A stretch of DNA of 24,151 nt from a virus (IMGVR_UViG_3300047667_000364:1-24151); one strand, 5' to 3'; positions 7,813 through 15,549 are shown, counted from the first letter of the stretch. The notes: generated by a model not told the origin, from the sequence alone. Made by a program: numbers and translations.

Positions 7813-7974
7813 ATGGACACAGTACTTGACGTATTAAATATAATAGCCGTTGTTATCGCTATCGCATCAATAATAGTGAAACTCACCCCGACCCAAAAAG
7901 ACGATGCGTTTATGGCTAAGTATAAACCTTACCTTGACTTTTTCGCTCTGACCCCTAAAGACGCTAAAAAATAA
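7813..7974 (+). CDS. 53-aa single-pass membrane peptide, holin-like size
   Basis: The ORF begins at ATG 7813 with GAGG (7801-7804) eight bases upstream and ends at TAA 7972-7974. Residues about 4-24 form one hydrophobic helix (VLNIIAVVIAIASIIVKL), followed by TPTQKDDAFMAKYKPYLDFF and a basic end (KDAKK), so a short N-terminus outside and charged C-terminus inside is plausible. Small phage peptides with a hydrophobic helix followed by TPT-KDD occur in many phages and are sometimes labelled holin-like; their function is not established. It sits between the tailspike and the DNA circularisation gene, away from the lysis-type cluster, so superinfection exclusion or another membrane role is also possible. 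Confidence 0.7.
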   Translation: MDTVLDVLNIIAVVIAIASIIVKLTPTQKDDAFMAKYKPYLDFFALTPKDAKK

Positions 7975-8000
7975 ACAACATTAAATAACTGGGAGAGACT

Positions 8001-9239
8001 ATGGCGTGGCAGGACCGATTAAACGAAGCAGCGTACACGCCACCCAACGGCCCACGTCTTGTCTTAAAGTACGAAGAAGTTCGCACGGCTACCGAGCTCC
8101 GCGGATCCCGCTTCCAGTTCGCCAACGTTGAGGGGACGTACGTCCAAGGGACAGGGTCAAGCGGCCGCGAGTTCCCTATGCGCATATATTTCAACGGCGA
8201 AGATCACGACACGCAAGCCGCCGCGTTTTTGAGGGCTTTGAGGGACACAGGCGAGGGCACGCTAGAACACCCGATCGCTGGTCGCGTTCAAGTGGTCCCC
8301 CTCGGGCGTATCGTTCAGCGTAACAACTTAGCAACGGCGGCAAATGAAAGCGCCTTTGAGGTTACTTTCTGGGAGACTATCGGCGCGTTATATCCAAGCA
8401 GTCAGAGCGATCCAGCGAGTGACGTTCTCGCGGCGGTCTCAGGGTTTAACACTGCAGTCGCAACGGCGTACGAGGGCGACATAAGTCTTGAAACAGGTAG
8501 CGAGTTAGCAGAACTAACAAACGAGATAAAAGCGCGGACCGAACAAGTTAAAAAGTTTTTAACGCCAATCGCAGCCACGGTCGAGAGCGTATCAAATCAA
8601 TTCGACGACATAGCGGACAGCATAACGGGCGGGATCAATGTCCTCGTAGGGACACCCCTTACCCTCGCTTTTCAGATAGTTCAGTTAGCCCAGGCCCCCG
8701 CTAGAGCCTTCGCGTTATGGCAAGACAAGATCGAAGCTTACGCCAACCTTGCCGCCAACATAACGACAGCCGGCGCCCGGACCCCGACAGTAGACCGCAC
8801 CGCTCAAAACTTATTTTTAACCGATGATCTCTACGCAAGCGGAGCGCTTACGGGGGTAATCGTTGGCGCAATTAATAACGAGTTTACAACGCAGCCGGAC
8901 GCTATAGAAGCCGCGCAGGCCATACTCGCACAAGCCGGAACGCTCAACACTTGGCGCGAACAAAACTTTGAGGCGCTAGGCGAGACGGACACAGGCGAGA
9001 GCTACCAGCAATGGCAGGAAGCCGCGAGCCTTTGCGCGGGCTTTTTGGTACAAATAAGCTTTACTCTTGCGCAAGAGCGGATCATTACCACCGAGCGCGA
9101 CCGTTCGATAGTCGATTTATGCGCCGAGCTATACGGGTCGGTAGACGACAAGCTGGATTTTTTTATTAATAGCAACAGCCTTACAGGCGACGAGATCATA
9201 GAGATCCCCCGCGGGCGTTCAATTAAGTATTACGTATGA
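8001..9239 (+). CDS. DNA circularisation / baseplate protein (Mu gpN, gp43-like)
   Basis: A 412-aa tail protein. The N-terminal 120 residues carry the DNA circularisation N-domain pattern: WQDRLNEAAYTPPNG, RGSRFQFANVEGTYVQGTGSSGR kept here in parts (FQFANVEGTYVQ, GREFPMRIYFNG), then a DTQAAAFLRAL helix and an EHPIAGRVQVVPL strand. The rest is helical. In Mu the equivalent protein is a baseplate component lying next to the hub; the name comes from a proposed role in circularising infecting DNA. GGGAGAG lies just before ATG 8001. It ends in an ATGA overlap with the hub gene. The family call is firm; the biochemical role follows the family. Confidence 0.85.
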   Translation: MAWQDRLNEAAYTPPNGPRLVLKYEEVRTATELRGSRFQFANVEGTYVQGTGSSGREFPMRIYFNGEDHDTQAAAFLRALRDTGEGTLEHPIAGRVQVVPLGRIVQRNNLATAANESAFEVTFWETIGALYPSSQSDPASDVLAAVSGFNTAVATAYEGDISLETGSELAELTNEIKARTEQVKKFLTPIAATVESVSNQFDDIADSITGGINVLVGTPLTLAFQIVQLAQAPARAFALWQDKIEAYANLAANITTAGARTPTVDRTAQNLFLTDDLYASGALTGVIVGAINNEFTTQPDAIEAAQAILAQAGTLNTWREQNFEALGETDTGESYQQWQEAASLCAGFLVQISFTLAQERIITTERDRSIVDLCAELYGSVDDKLDFFINSNSLTGDEIIEIPRGRSIKYYV

Positions 9240-10450
9240 TCACGGTAAAGGGTGACACGTTCGAAAGCCTAAGCCGGCGCGCGTACGGGTCGGAGTCGGG
9301 AGCCGCTCAGATACGCAAGGCAAATCCGGGATATACCTCGCCGTTTTTAGCCGGCGTTCAAGTTTACATACCACCACAGATCGGCGCACCAACTAACCGA
9401 CCGCAGCGAACGACCGGCGATCAAGTCGTCGTTATAGTTGGCGGGGTTAAGTTTCAGTATTGGAACGAGATTTTAATAACCCGGTCTATTGACGCGCCGC
9501 CCGCGATTGAACTTTTGGCAGTATGGGAGCCAAGCAACAAAGAGATCCGCGACGTTTTCCGGCCTTTCAGCTTTAAGCCGATCGACGTATTCTTAGGTGA
9601 TAAGAAACTATTCACCGGTGACATGGCCACGGCAACCCCGAGCACCCGAAACGACGGGAGCACGATCACCGCTTCGGCGCAAGGCAAAACGGCGATCCTC
9701 AGCGATTGCACGCCGCCCGCGTCCGCCTACCCCCTTTCGTTTACCGGTGACACCCTCGAAACTATCGCGGCCGCGCTAATCCCAACACTAGGGGTCGCGG
9801 TGCGGTTTGAAGCCAGCGCGGGCGCACCATTTAAGCAGATTGACGTCTTAACGGGCGATCGGGTTATGCCCCTAATCGTTAAACTAGCAAAACAACAGGG
9901 CCTTGTAATTGGCGAGACGGTAGACGGCGCGGCGTTGTTTACTAAAGCGGACAGCACAGCGGCACCAGTCGCGGTACTCTCAGCCGACGCGCCGCCTGTA
10001 CTACAGATCGACGCCAAGTTCAACCCACAAAATTATTACAGCCACATTACCGCGATCGCTCCGACTATTGTCGGACTCAAAGGCGAGCAGGTTACAGTTA
10101 AAAACCCGTATTTAACCAACATTTTGAGGCCATACACTTTTGAAGCGGATGACAGCGGCAACGAAACCTTGCAGGAAATAGCCGAAGCGAAAGCGGGGAG
10201 AATGTTCGCGAATATGGTCTCGTGGTCGGTGAAGCTTGCGACATGGTACAAGCCGGACGGATCAACATGGCAGCCGGGCGAGCGTGTAAAGTTGTCAGGC
10301 GATACGGCGATGATATACAAGCCTACCATTTTTTTAATACGGTCCGTAACACTTGCACAGAACGAAAGCAGCCGGTCCGCAACGCTTGAACTAGTTTTAC
10401 CTGGCGGCTTTGCTGGGACTATACCGGAGGCACTACCGTGGGACGAATAG
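9236..10450 (+). CDS. Baseplate hub protein with N-terminal LysM/gpX-like domain
   Basis: A 404-aa fusion. Residues 1-48 read as a LysM or tail-protein-X-like module (TVKGDTFESLSRRAYGSE, then IRKANPG and FLAGVQVYIPPQ). Residues about 62-395 match the Mu gp44 (gpP) hub family: VIVGGVKFQYWNEILITRSID, then GDKKLFTGDMAT, a PVTIT-like beta region, KLAKQQGLVIGET, and a C-terminal WQPGERVKLSGDTAMIY with a final beta strand. Hubs of this class connect the tube end to the spike. It starts in an ATGA overlap with the preceding gene and overlaps the next by 13 nt. In many phages the X-like domain is a separate small protein; here it is fused to the hub. Confident for the hub part. Confidence 0.85.
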   Translation: MITVKGDTFESLSRRAYGSESGAAQIRKANPGYTSPFLAGVQVYIPPQIGAPTNRPQRTTGDQVVVIVGGVKFQYWNEILITRSIDAPPAIELLAVWEPSNKEIRDVFRPFSFKPIDVFLGDKKLFTGDMATATPSTRNDGSTITASAQGKTAILSDCTPPASAYPLSFTGDTLETIAAALIPTLGVAVRFEASAGAPFKQIDVLTGDRVMPLIVKLAKQQGLVIGETVDGAALFTKADSTAAPVAVLSADAPPVLQIDAKFNPQNYYSHITAIAPTIVGLKGEQVTVKNPYLTNILRPYTFEADDSGNETLQEIAEAKAGRMFANMVSWSVKLATWYKPDGSTWQPGERVKLSGDTAMIYKPTIFLIRSVTLAQNESSRSATLELVLPGGFAGTIPEALPWDE

Positions 10451-10944
10451 GTAAGGTTTTAAGCTGGGTAGCAAAAGCCTTGACCGGAGATGTCCGACAT
10501 GACGTCGGCGGCGGCTCAGTTCATAATAGCCAGCTTTTCAGCGATAGCGGAACCGACGCCCCGCCGATGGCCGCCGATTACGTCTACGCGGGCGAGACAC
10601 AAAGCCGGAACCGGTCCGCGGTTGTTGGCTCGGTAGACGGTAAGAACGCCAGCGAAGCAACCCCAGGTGAGCGCAGGACATATGCGCGCGACACGGCCGG
10701 AGCGATCGTAGTAACGTTGCATTTAAAAGCGAACGGCTCGGCTAGACTTTTCAACGGAAACGGGTATATTGAGTTAAAAGCAAACGGCGAGATTGAAGCT
10801 AACGGGGCTAAGATCACGACAGACGGCGACGTAGTAACAGCGGACGGCGTAAGCCTTAACAATCACAAGAACCTCGCAGGCTCCGAGCTTTTCGACAGCT
10901 CAGGGAGTCCAGTTACCGGTAAAAGTGGAGCACCCGAGCAATGA
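10438..10944 (+). CDS. Baseplate spike protein (Mu gp45 / gpV-like)
   Basis: A 168-aa membrane-piercing spike located between hub and gp46-like genes. It begins with GTG 10438, preceded by GGAGG at 10426-10430, inside the end of the hub gene. The N-terminal half has the OB-fold region expected of the family (VVGSVDGKNASEATPGERR, then DTAGAIVVTLHLKANG). Residues about 105-140 form short repeated strands (YIELKANGEIEANGAKI, ITTDGDVVTADGVSL) that would build the triangular beta-helix. The family normally ends in an HxH motif that binds iron at the tip; here residues 143-145 are H-K-N, followed by an extra 23-residue Ser/Gly-rich tail. The stop overlaps the next ATG as ATGA. Confidence 0.85.
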   Translation: MGRIGKVLSWVAKALTGDVRHDVGGGSVHNSQLFSDSGTDAPPMAADYVYAGETQSRNRSAVVGSVDGKNASEATPGERRTYARDTAGAIVVTLHLKANGSARLFNGNGYIELKANGEIEANGAKITTDGDVVTADGVSLNNHKNLAGSELFDSSGSPVTGKSGAPEQ

Positions 10945-11342
10945 CAGATGTTTTAATACAACAGACTAACAACGAAGGCGATATCGAATGCGTCGGGGGT
11001 GTTGTGACGTTAACCGGCGGCTTTGAGTCGGCCGTTTATTTGTCATTATTTGGAGGACCCTCCCAGTGGTGGGGGAACTTATTAGAGACAGACCCCTCCA
11101 GGCAGTACGACGGAGAGACTGAAAAAGCTCTGAATGGAGTCCCGGCCACTCCGGCAAACCTCCGCAAAATTGAGCAAGCCGCACAGCGCGATCTCTCTTG
11201 GCTAATAACAACGAAAGCGGCTAACACAGTTAGCGTATATGCTTCAATGCCGGGCGTAAATAAAATCAATTTTTTGATCTCGATCTCCGCGGTCGGCCTT
11301 GAATCACAATTCGAATTTACTGAGAACTGGAAATGGCAATAG
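10941..11342 (+). CDS. Baseplate protein, Mu gp46 / gpW-like
   Basis: A 133-aa protein of the gp46 family, related in fold to T4 gp25, which forms part of the inner baseplate ring linking wedges to the sheath. Evidence is the LSLFGGPSQWWGNLLE motif with its paired Trp, the DLSWLITTKAANTVSVYA helix-strand pattern, and the FEFTENWKWQ C-terminal end, together with the strict 45-46-47 order. It starts in an ATGA overlap with the spike gene and overlaps the gp47-like gene by 10 nt. Length is normal for the family. Confidence 0.85.
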   Translation: MTDVLIQQTNNEGDIECVGGVVTLTGGFESAVYLSLFGGPSQWWGNLLETDPSRQYDGETEKALNGVPATPANLRKIEQAAQRDLSWLITTKAANTVSVYASMPGVNKINFLISISAVGLESQFEFTENWKWQ

Positions 11343-12520
11343 TCACACAAACAACAGCGCAGATCAGCGACAACATAGTCGCACAGCTTGAAGCCTCTCT
11401 AGGCCAAGCCGTGCCCCTATTGCCTCGCGCGTTTATCCGCGTTCTAACTAAAGCGATCGCGGGGGTATTCGTGATCCTTTATAAATACGGCGGCTTTGTC
11501 GGGCTAATGCAGGTCGTGAAATACGCGCCGTACGCAGAGACCACGATCAACGGTCGGAAATTTTCGCCGCTTATCGAGTGGGGTGTCCTTTCGGGCATAG
11601 GCTACCCGTCGACAGCAACGCGCGCAGAACTACAAATAACGATACCGGTGGCAATAGGGGGCGAAACAATACAAGCCGGTGAGACGCTATACAGCGCCGT
11701 GAACGGGTACACGTATGCGACGACTTCCGCGGTTGTTTTGTCCACGCCTTCCGTTGTTGTGAATATTCGCGCGATCGGTGATCCTAACGGCACAGGTGGA
11801 AAAGGCACGGAGGGCAACATTCCGATCGCCTCAACGCTCAAATTCACGAATACGGGCCTAGAGGTCACAGTAGCGGCCGAGGTCACAGTAGCAGCGGACG
11901 CGGAGAGCGAAGTGCTCTACCGCCAGCGCGTCGTCTCTAGGTTTAGCGCGCCGCCTCAAGGGGGGGCGTACTCAGATTATAGAATTTGGGCGACAAGCGT
12001 CGCGGGAATATCGAACGCGTACCCTTACACGGGCGCCACCGCCGGAACGGTTTCCGTTTACGCGGAAGCAACGGCCGCAAGCAGTGGAAGCGCGGATGGT
12101 ATTCCAACAAGCGGGCAACTTTTAGCAGTCTCGGAAGCGATCGAACTAGATAGCGGGGGCATCTCAAGCCGCAGACCGATCGGGTCTTTGGTGACGGTCT
12201 CCGCGATCTCGCGCACGTCTTTTGACGTGACGGTGACAGGTTTAAGTGTAACCGGGTCACAGGCAGACGTAGAAGACCAGATCAGCGCGGCGCTTTTAAC
12301 GTATTTTGCAAGCCGCGCTCCATATATTATCGGACTTGATACGCAAGGCAGGTCGGACCGTGTGACGTCTACGGCGATCGGCGGCGTAGTGGACGATGTC
12401 GTTTCGGCGGCTAACGGCATATTTACAAACGTTGTCACTACCGAGGGAGGATCGGCGGTAGCGCTCTACACTTTAGGCCAGGGCGAAAAAGCTAAACTCG
12501 GGACAGTGACCTACGCATGA
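11333..12520 (+). CDS. Baseplate wedge protein J (Mu gp47-like)
   Basis: A 395-aa baseplate J-family protein, which forms the wedge arms that open when the tail contracts. Motifs in order are LEASLGQAVPLLPRAFIRVL near residue 20, a GVLSGIGYPSTATRAEL block, ETIQAGETLYSAVNGYTY, GGKGTEGNIP, then VLYRQRVVSRFSAPPQGGAYSDY kept here as its first and last parts (VLYRQRVVSRF, PPQGGAYSDY), and YIIGLDTQGRSD near the C-terminus. The PQGG-SDY-Y-WA pattern is typical of the family. A short 18-bp tandem repeat encodes EVTVAA twice around residues 177-188. It overlaps both neighbours (10 nt before, ATGA after). High confidence. Confidence 0.9.
   Translation: MAIVTQTTAQISDNIVAQLEASLGQAVPLLPRAFIRVLTKAIAGVFVILYKYGGFVGLMQVVKYAPYAETTINGRKFSPLIEWGVLSGIGYPSTATRAELQITIPVAIGGETIQAGETLYSAVNGYTYATTSAVVLSTPSVVVNIRAIGDPNGTGGKGTEGNIPIASTLKFTNTGLEVTVAAEVTVAADAESEVLYRQRVVSRFSAPPQGGAYSDYRIWATSVAGISNAYPYTGATAGTVSVYAEATAASSGSADGIPTSGQLLAVSEAIELDSGGISSRRPIGSLVTVSAISRTSFDVTVTGLSVTGSQADVEDQISAALLTYFASRAPYIIGLDTQGRSDRVTSTAIGGVVDDVVSAANGIFTNVVTTEGGSAVALYTLGQGEKAKLGTVTYA
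11861..11896 (+). repeat. 18-bp tandem duplication inside the gp47-like gene
   Basis: GAGGTCACAGTAGCGGCC (11861-11878) is followed at once by a copy differing at two positions (11879-11896). It is in frame and duplicates the residues EVTVAA, so it lengthens a surface strand without breaking the gene. Confidence 0.8.
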
Positions 12521-13434
12521 CTATTTCAGCAACGGAAACCTCGCTAGTAATTACGGGGCCCGAAAGTCGTATCGGTTCAGTTACGATCACTACGTTCTTG
12601 GGGAATGTCGGGGTGCTAGACATGTCGCTAGCTACTAACGAAGGCTTAAGCGCGATTGAAGCGGACACAGGGTATACTCTAACGTTAGCGGGCTTTGTGC
12701 GTACGCTCGACGCGTTTCCCGAGAGCGAAATTTCGTTTGTTTATAATCGTATTTCACGTACGATCCGGCATTTACTGCCTAGTGGTCGCGCGTGGCGCGC
12801 TACTATCGATAAGCCTCTTCGCCAGTTCTTCGCGGGACTTGGGGAAGGCTTGCAAGCTTTCCGCGTGAATTTTGACGCCGTAGCCGAGGACATGTACCCC
12901 GCTACAACGCGAATTTTAAGCGAGTACGAGGAACAGTTCGGGCTATACCCTTCGACGTTAGAGACTCAAGAGCGCCGCGATCGAATAGCCGCGGCGTGGA
13001 AAGCTAGGGGCGGACAATCGCCGCGATATATACAAGACACTCTACAGGCCGCAGGTTTTCCCGTGTTTGTGCATGATTGGTGGGAGACCGGGACGACTAA
13101 CGCGAGAAACCCTTTTGACGTGCTGGGTGACTCTTCGACTAGCTCGGCTTTTAATGTGGTAAGTGACGGAGCAACATCTTACACGAACAATCCTAACGCG
13201 GTGACGGGGGCGGCGGGGGGAGCTAACGGGTATTTGTTAGTAAACTTGCCGACGACCGTCAACTACTTGATCCCCGTAAGTTCAACGCTATGGCCGTATA
13301 TTATTTACGTTGGCGGTGAAGTGTGGGGGGGCCGGGCAACCGTACCGTCGGCGCGGCGTGACGAGTTCGAAACCCTTTGTCTAAAAATCTGCCCGCTCCA
13401 CCTTTGGATCGGTGTACTAGTGGAGTATTCCTAG
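12517..13434 (+). CDS. Baseplate protein, Mu gp48-like with N-terminal extension
   Basis: A 305-aa baseplate protein. The gp48-type core starts near residue 88 with HLLPSGRAWR, then FFAGLGEGLQAF, DMYPATTRILSEYEEQFGLY, ERRDRIAAAWKARGGQS with QAAGFPVFVHDWW, and ends with YVGGEVWGGRATVPSARRDEF (in parts), KICPLHLW and a hydrophobic C-terminus. The core normally makes up nearly the whole protein, so the first 85 residues, a beta-rich block with GSVTITTFLGNVGVLDM, look like an added domain. It overlaps gp47 as ATGA and is followed by the fibre gene after one base. In Mu this protein links the wedge to the fibre. Confidence 0.85.
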   Translation: MTISATETSLVITGPESRIGSVTITTFLGNVGVLDMSLATNEGLSAIEADTGYTLTLAGFVRTLDAFPESEISFVYNRISRTIRHLLPSGRAWRATIDKPLRQFFAGLGEGLQAFRVNFDAVAEDMYPATTRILSEYEEQFGLYPSTLETQERRDRIAAAWKARGGQSPRYIQDTLQAAGFPVFVHDWWETGTTNARNPFDVLGDSSTSSAFNVVSDGATSYTNNPNAVTGAAGGANGYLLVNLPTTVNYLIPVSSTLWPYIIYVGGEVWGGRATVPSARRDEFETLCLKICPLHLWIGVLVEYS

Positions 13435-13435
13435 A

Positions 13436-14281
13436 ATGGCTTTAAAAATAGCAGCACAATACGCGAACACCGTCGCCGCGAGCGCTTCATACCCAGAGGG
13501 TTCGTTTAAAAACGAAACCGCGCCGGGCGCTTTAGACGGTACGCCCCTAGAGAAAGCATGGCCGGACGACATACAAGGGCTTTTACAGTCCCTTTTAGCA
13601 GCCGCGGGGATCTCCGCGACGGGCAACGCCGACACGGTTCTAGCGCCTCAGTACCTGGCGGGGATCTTTAATCTTAGGTACTACAGCCGCGTTGACTACA
13701 ATGTAGGGACGAGAGTCACGGGATCAAACAGTGTGGTCTATGTTGCGATAGTAGCAAACGGGCCCGGTACGACGATCGTCAACCCAGTGGGCGGGGCTGC
13801 AGGATATTGGATCACTGAGCAGGCGGCAAGATACGACGACGATAACCCAGTCGGGACGATCCGAATGACGAATTATACGCCGCATAACTTCCCCGCAGGT
13901 ACTTGGACCCAAACGATGGTCGGACGTTTCCCCGTTGGTGTTAACGGCTCTGACCCGCTTTGGAACGTGGCGGGAGAGACGGGGGGCGCTAAGGCTCATA
14001 ACCATAGTTCGGGGGCACTCTCGGCGGCGGGGCACTCCCTAACGATCGCGCAAATCCCCGCGCATACGCACATCGCAGGGATCCCGACCGTAAATAATCA
14101 ATCAGGTCAATCGGGCCCCGCATTAGAAAGCAACTTACAGCAGGCGTCCGTCCCGTTTGATGTCACCACGTCAAGCGCCGGGAGCGGAGGTGCGCACGCG
14201 CACACCATTTCCGGCAATACGGCCACACAAGACAACATACCCCCGTACGAGGCGGCGTTTTATTGGCGGAGGACTTCATAG
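13436..14281 (+). CDS. Tail fibre protein with phage collar domain
   Basis: A 281-aa fibre. The N-terminal 80 residues (YPEGSFKNETAPGALDGTPL in part, KAWPDDIQGLLQSLLAAAGI) are the usual baseplate-attachment region of Mu/P2-like fibres. From residue about 137 a collar-type domain begins (DNPVGTIRM), continues with GRFPVG and a WNVAGETGGAKAH stretch, and ends with NIPPYEAAFYWRR. Three HxH pairs (188/190, 210/212, 254/256) fit the metal-binding pattern seen in long-fibre tips, where histidines hold a column of iron. The protein is short, so the fibre would be stubby. No separate fibre assembly chaperone follows, unlike Mu. It ends by a 1-nt overlap (TAGTG) with the next gene. Confidence 0.85.
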   Translation: MALKIAAQYANTVAASASYPEGSFKNETAPGALDGTPLEKAWPDDIQGLLQSLLAAAGISATGNADTVLAPQYLAGIFNLRYYSRVDYNVGTRVTGSNSVVYVAIVANGPGTTIVNPVGGAAGYWITEQAARYDDDNPVGTIRMTNYTPHNFPAGTWTQTMVGRFPVGVNGSDPLWNVAGETGGAKAHNHSSGALSAAGHSLTIAQIPAHTHIAGIPTVNNQSGQSGPALESNLQQASVPFDVTTSSAGSGGAHAHTISGNTATQDNIPPYEAAFYWRRTS

Positions 14282-14856
14282 TGAAGCTATGGGACATCGT
14301 TAAAACAGTCGGTAGCGCGGCGTTACAAGTTGCGTTACCCGGCACGGGGTCTCTTATAGTGGGGGCGGTTAACGAGTTTTTACCGGACGACAAAAAGCTC
14401 CTAGCGGGCGCGACCGGTGACGACATCGGCGGCGCGATCTCTCGTCTACCTGCAGCTGATCAGGCGGCACTACTTGAAAAGGAATTCGACGTCGAGGTTA
14501 CGCAAATTAAGGAGGGTAATTCCACAGTGAGGGCTATGCTCGAAAGCGACGCAAAAAACCCGCACAGTACGCGCCCGTATATCGCTAAAGGCTCTTTTCA
14601 CGTAGTAGCCTTTTCTATTGTTTCGGTCGTGTCTGTGTGGGCTTACGGGGTCATAGCAGGCGACAGCGTTGTGATCAAAGCGGTGGTCGAGGGTTGGCCG
14701 TTTATACTCGCGGCGATCGGGCCGCTTGTCACTTTGCTTTGGGCATACTTTGGGGTCCTTAAGCAAGAGCACAAAAACAAACTAGACGCCGCCAACGGGG
14801 GATCGACTCCTGCCAGGTTCTCAGGCATACTATCAAAAATACTTAATCGAAGGTGA
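14281..14856 (+). CDS. 3TM holin-like protein
   Basis: A 191-aa protein started here at GTG 14281, because GGAGGA (14268-14273) lies seven bases upstream and the GTG overlaps the fibre stop by one base; a TTG 18 bases earlier would only add residues that overlap that gene. The N-terminus (residues about 7-35) is a Gly/Ala/Leu-rich amphipathic stretch. A central charged part with MLESDAKNPHSTRPYIAKG precedes two strong membrane helices at about residues 105-125 and 135-157 (FSIVSVVSVWAYGVIAG; PFILAAIGPLVTLLWAYFGV), then a basic tail. That plan resembles the GTA/3TM holin family. It opens a cluster of small membrane proteins, which supports a lysis role; the exact family is not certain. Confidence 0.65.
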   Translation: MKLWDIVKTVGSAALQVALPGTGSLIVGAVNEFLPDDKKLLAGATGDDIGGAISRLPAADQAALLEKEFDVEVTQIKEGNSTVRAMLESDAKNPHSTRPYIAKGSFHVVAFSIVSVVSVWAYGVIAGDSVVIKAVVEGWPFILAAIGPLVTLLWAYFGVLKQEHKNKLDAANGGSTPARFSGILSKILNRR

Positions 14857-14862
14857 TCGACT

Positions 14863-14976
14863 ATGGCAGAGCAAAAGAAAAAAACCGCACCCGCTCCGGT
14901 AGAAACAGTCGGGGGCAGGGGCAAACAACGCCCTCCTAAAAAAACAGAGCAGAAAGACGCAGCGCCCGTCAAATGA
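14863..14976 (+). CDS. 37-aa basic peptide, unknown
   Basis: The ORF starts at ATG 14863 with AGGTGA (14851-14856, overlapping the preceding stop) upstream, and ends at TGA 14974-14976 in an ATGA overlap with the next gene. It is rich in Lys, Pro and Ala (KKKTAPAP, RGKQRPPKKTEQK), has no hydrophobic segment and is likely disordered. Proper start and stop couplings on both sides argue it is translated. Function unknown; it could be an acid-to-base linker peptide or simply a coupling device for the following membrane gene. Confidence 0.55.
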   Translation: MAEQKKKTAPAPVETVGGRGKQRPPKKTEQKDAAPVK

Positions 14977-15452
14977 TCGACACGGCGATAACGGCGCTTA
15001 TGTGTTGCGCGCTGATCGCCGCATTATTCCAGCCCAATCTTCCGCGACTTCTCGCGGCGGGTATTTTCCTTTCCATTACCGCCGCCCATGAGGTATTCTT
15101 GTCGTCCTTAGTCGGGTTTAGTTACCACGGGTCGGCTGCAATTTTTGACTTACTCATAATAATATTAGTTAGCGGCATACGCCCCTTGCCTGAGCTAGTC
15201 TTGTCGTTGCATCGTATATGCGCCGCGTCAATACTTATTAATGTGACGGGTTGGGTGATTTGGGTTTTGTACTTCCCTCCGATTCTGTACGACCTAGCCT
15301 TTGTCGCGCTATACGCGTGGCTAGTAGTAACTTTAATCAGTAGGGATAAAAAAAATGTGGGAGGCAATACACTGGATCGCGGCGGTTTTGGCTTTCGTTT
15401 CGATCGTGGTACATGCAGCCACTTGTTTAATAAACACGGCGGCAAGATATGA
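14973..15452 (+). CDS. Polytopic membrane protein, unknown
   Basis: A 159-aa protein with about four hydrophobic segments: residues about 4-20, 25-47, 56-70 and a long stretch at about 82-120 (CAASILINVTGWVIWVLYFP; LAFVALYAWLVVTLI). The last 33 residues, after the SRDKK stop-transfer charges, are Gly-rich and atypical, and they coincide with the start of another, more natural-looking frame. It begins in an ATGA overlap and ends in an ATGA overlap with the holin-like gene at 15449, which supports both ends. Its position in the small membrane gene cluster suggests lysis or membrane interference, but I do not recognise the family. Confidence 0.65.
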   Translation: MIDTAITALMCCALIAALFQPNLPRLLAAGIFLSITAAHEVFLSSLVGFSYHGSAAIFDLLIIILVSGIRPLPELVLSLHRICAASILINVTGWVIWVLYFPPILYDLAFVALYAWLVVTLISRDKKNVGGNTLDRGGFGFRFDRGTCSHLFNKHGGKI

Positions 15453-15549
15453 GCGCGAGAGACGTAGTTACCGAGATAGTGCAAAACCCGAGGATAGCTT
15501 CCGCGGTGGCAAGCCTAACGACAGGGACGGGCGTAGGAACGATCCTTGA
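15355..15549 (+). CDS. Embedded single-pass membrane peptide, possible
   Basis: A 64-aa ORF overlapping the end of the preceding gene and the start of the following one in the third frame. AGGGA (15342-15346) lies eight bases before ATG 15355. Residues about 4-27 form a strong hydrophobic helix (IAAVLAFVSIVVHAATCLI), followed by a highly charged tail with YERERRSYRD and many Arg/Asp. Codons in this frame look more like the surrounding genes than the overlapping tail of the 14973 frame does. Overlapping small membrane genes are typical of lysis clusters, for example spanin pairs, but there is no lipobox here. It may be real or a fortuitous ORF. Confidence 0.45.
   Translation: MWEAIHWIAAVLAFVSIVVHAATCLINTAARYERERRSYRDSAKPEDSFRGGKPNDRDGRRNDP

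Noticed and set aside
14263-14280. TTG start extending the holin-like gene by six codons
   Set aside because: GGAGGA is spaced correctly for GTG 14281, and the TTG lies upstream of that site, inside the fibre gene.
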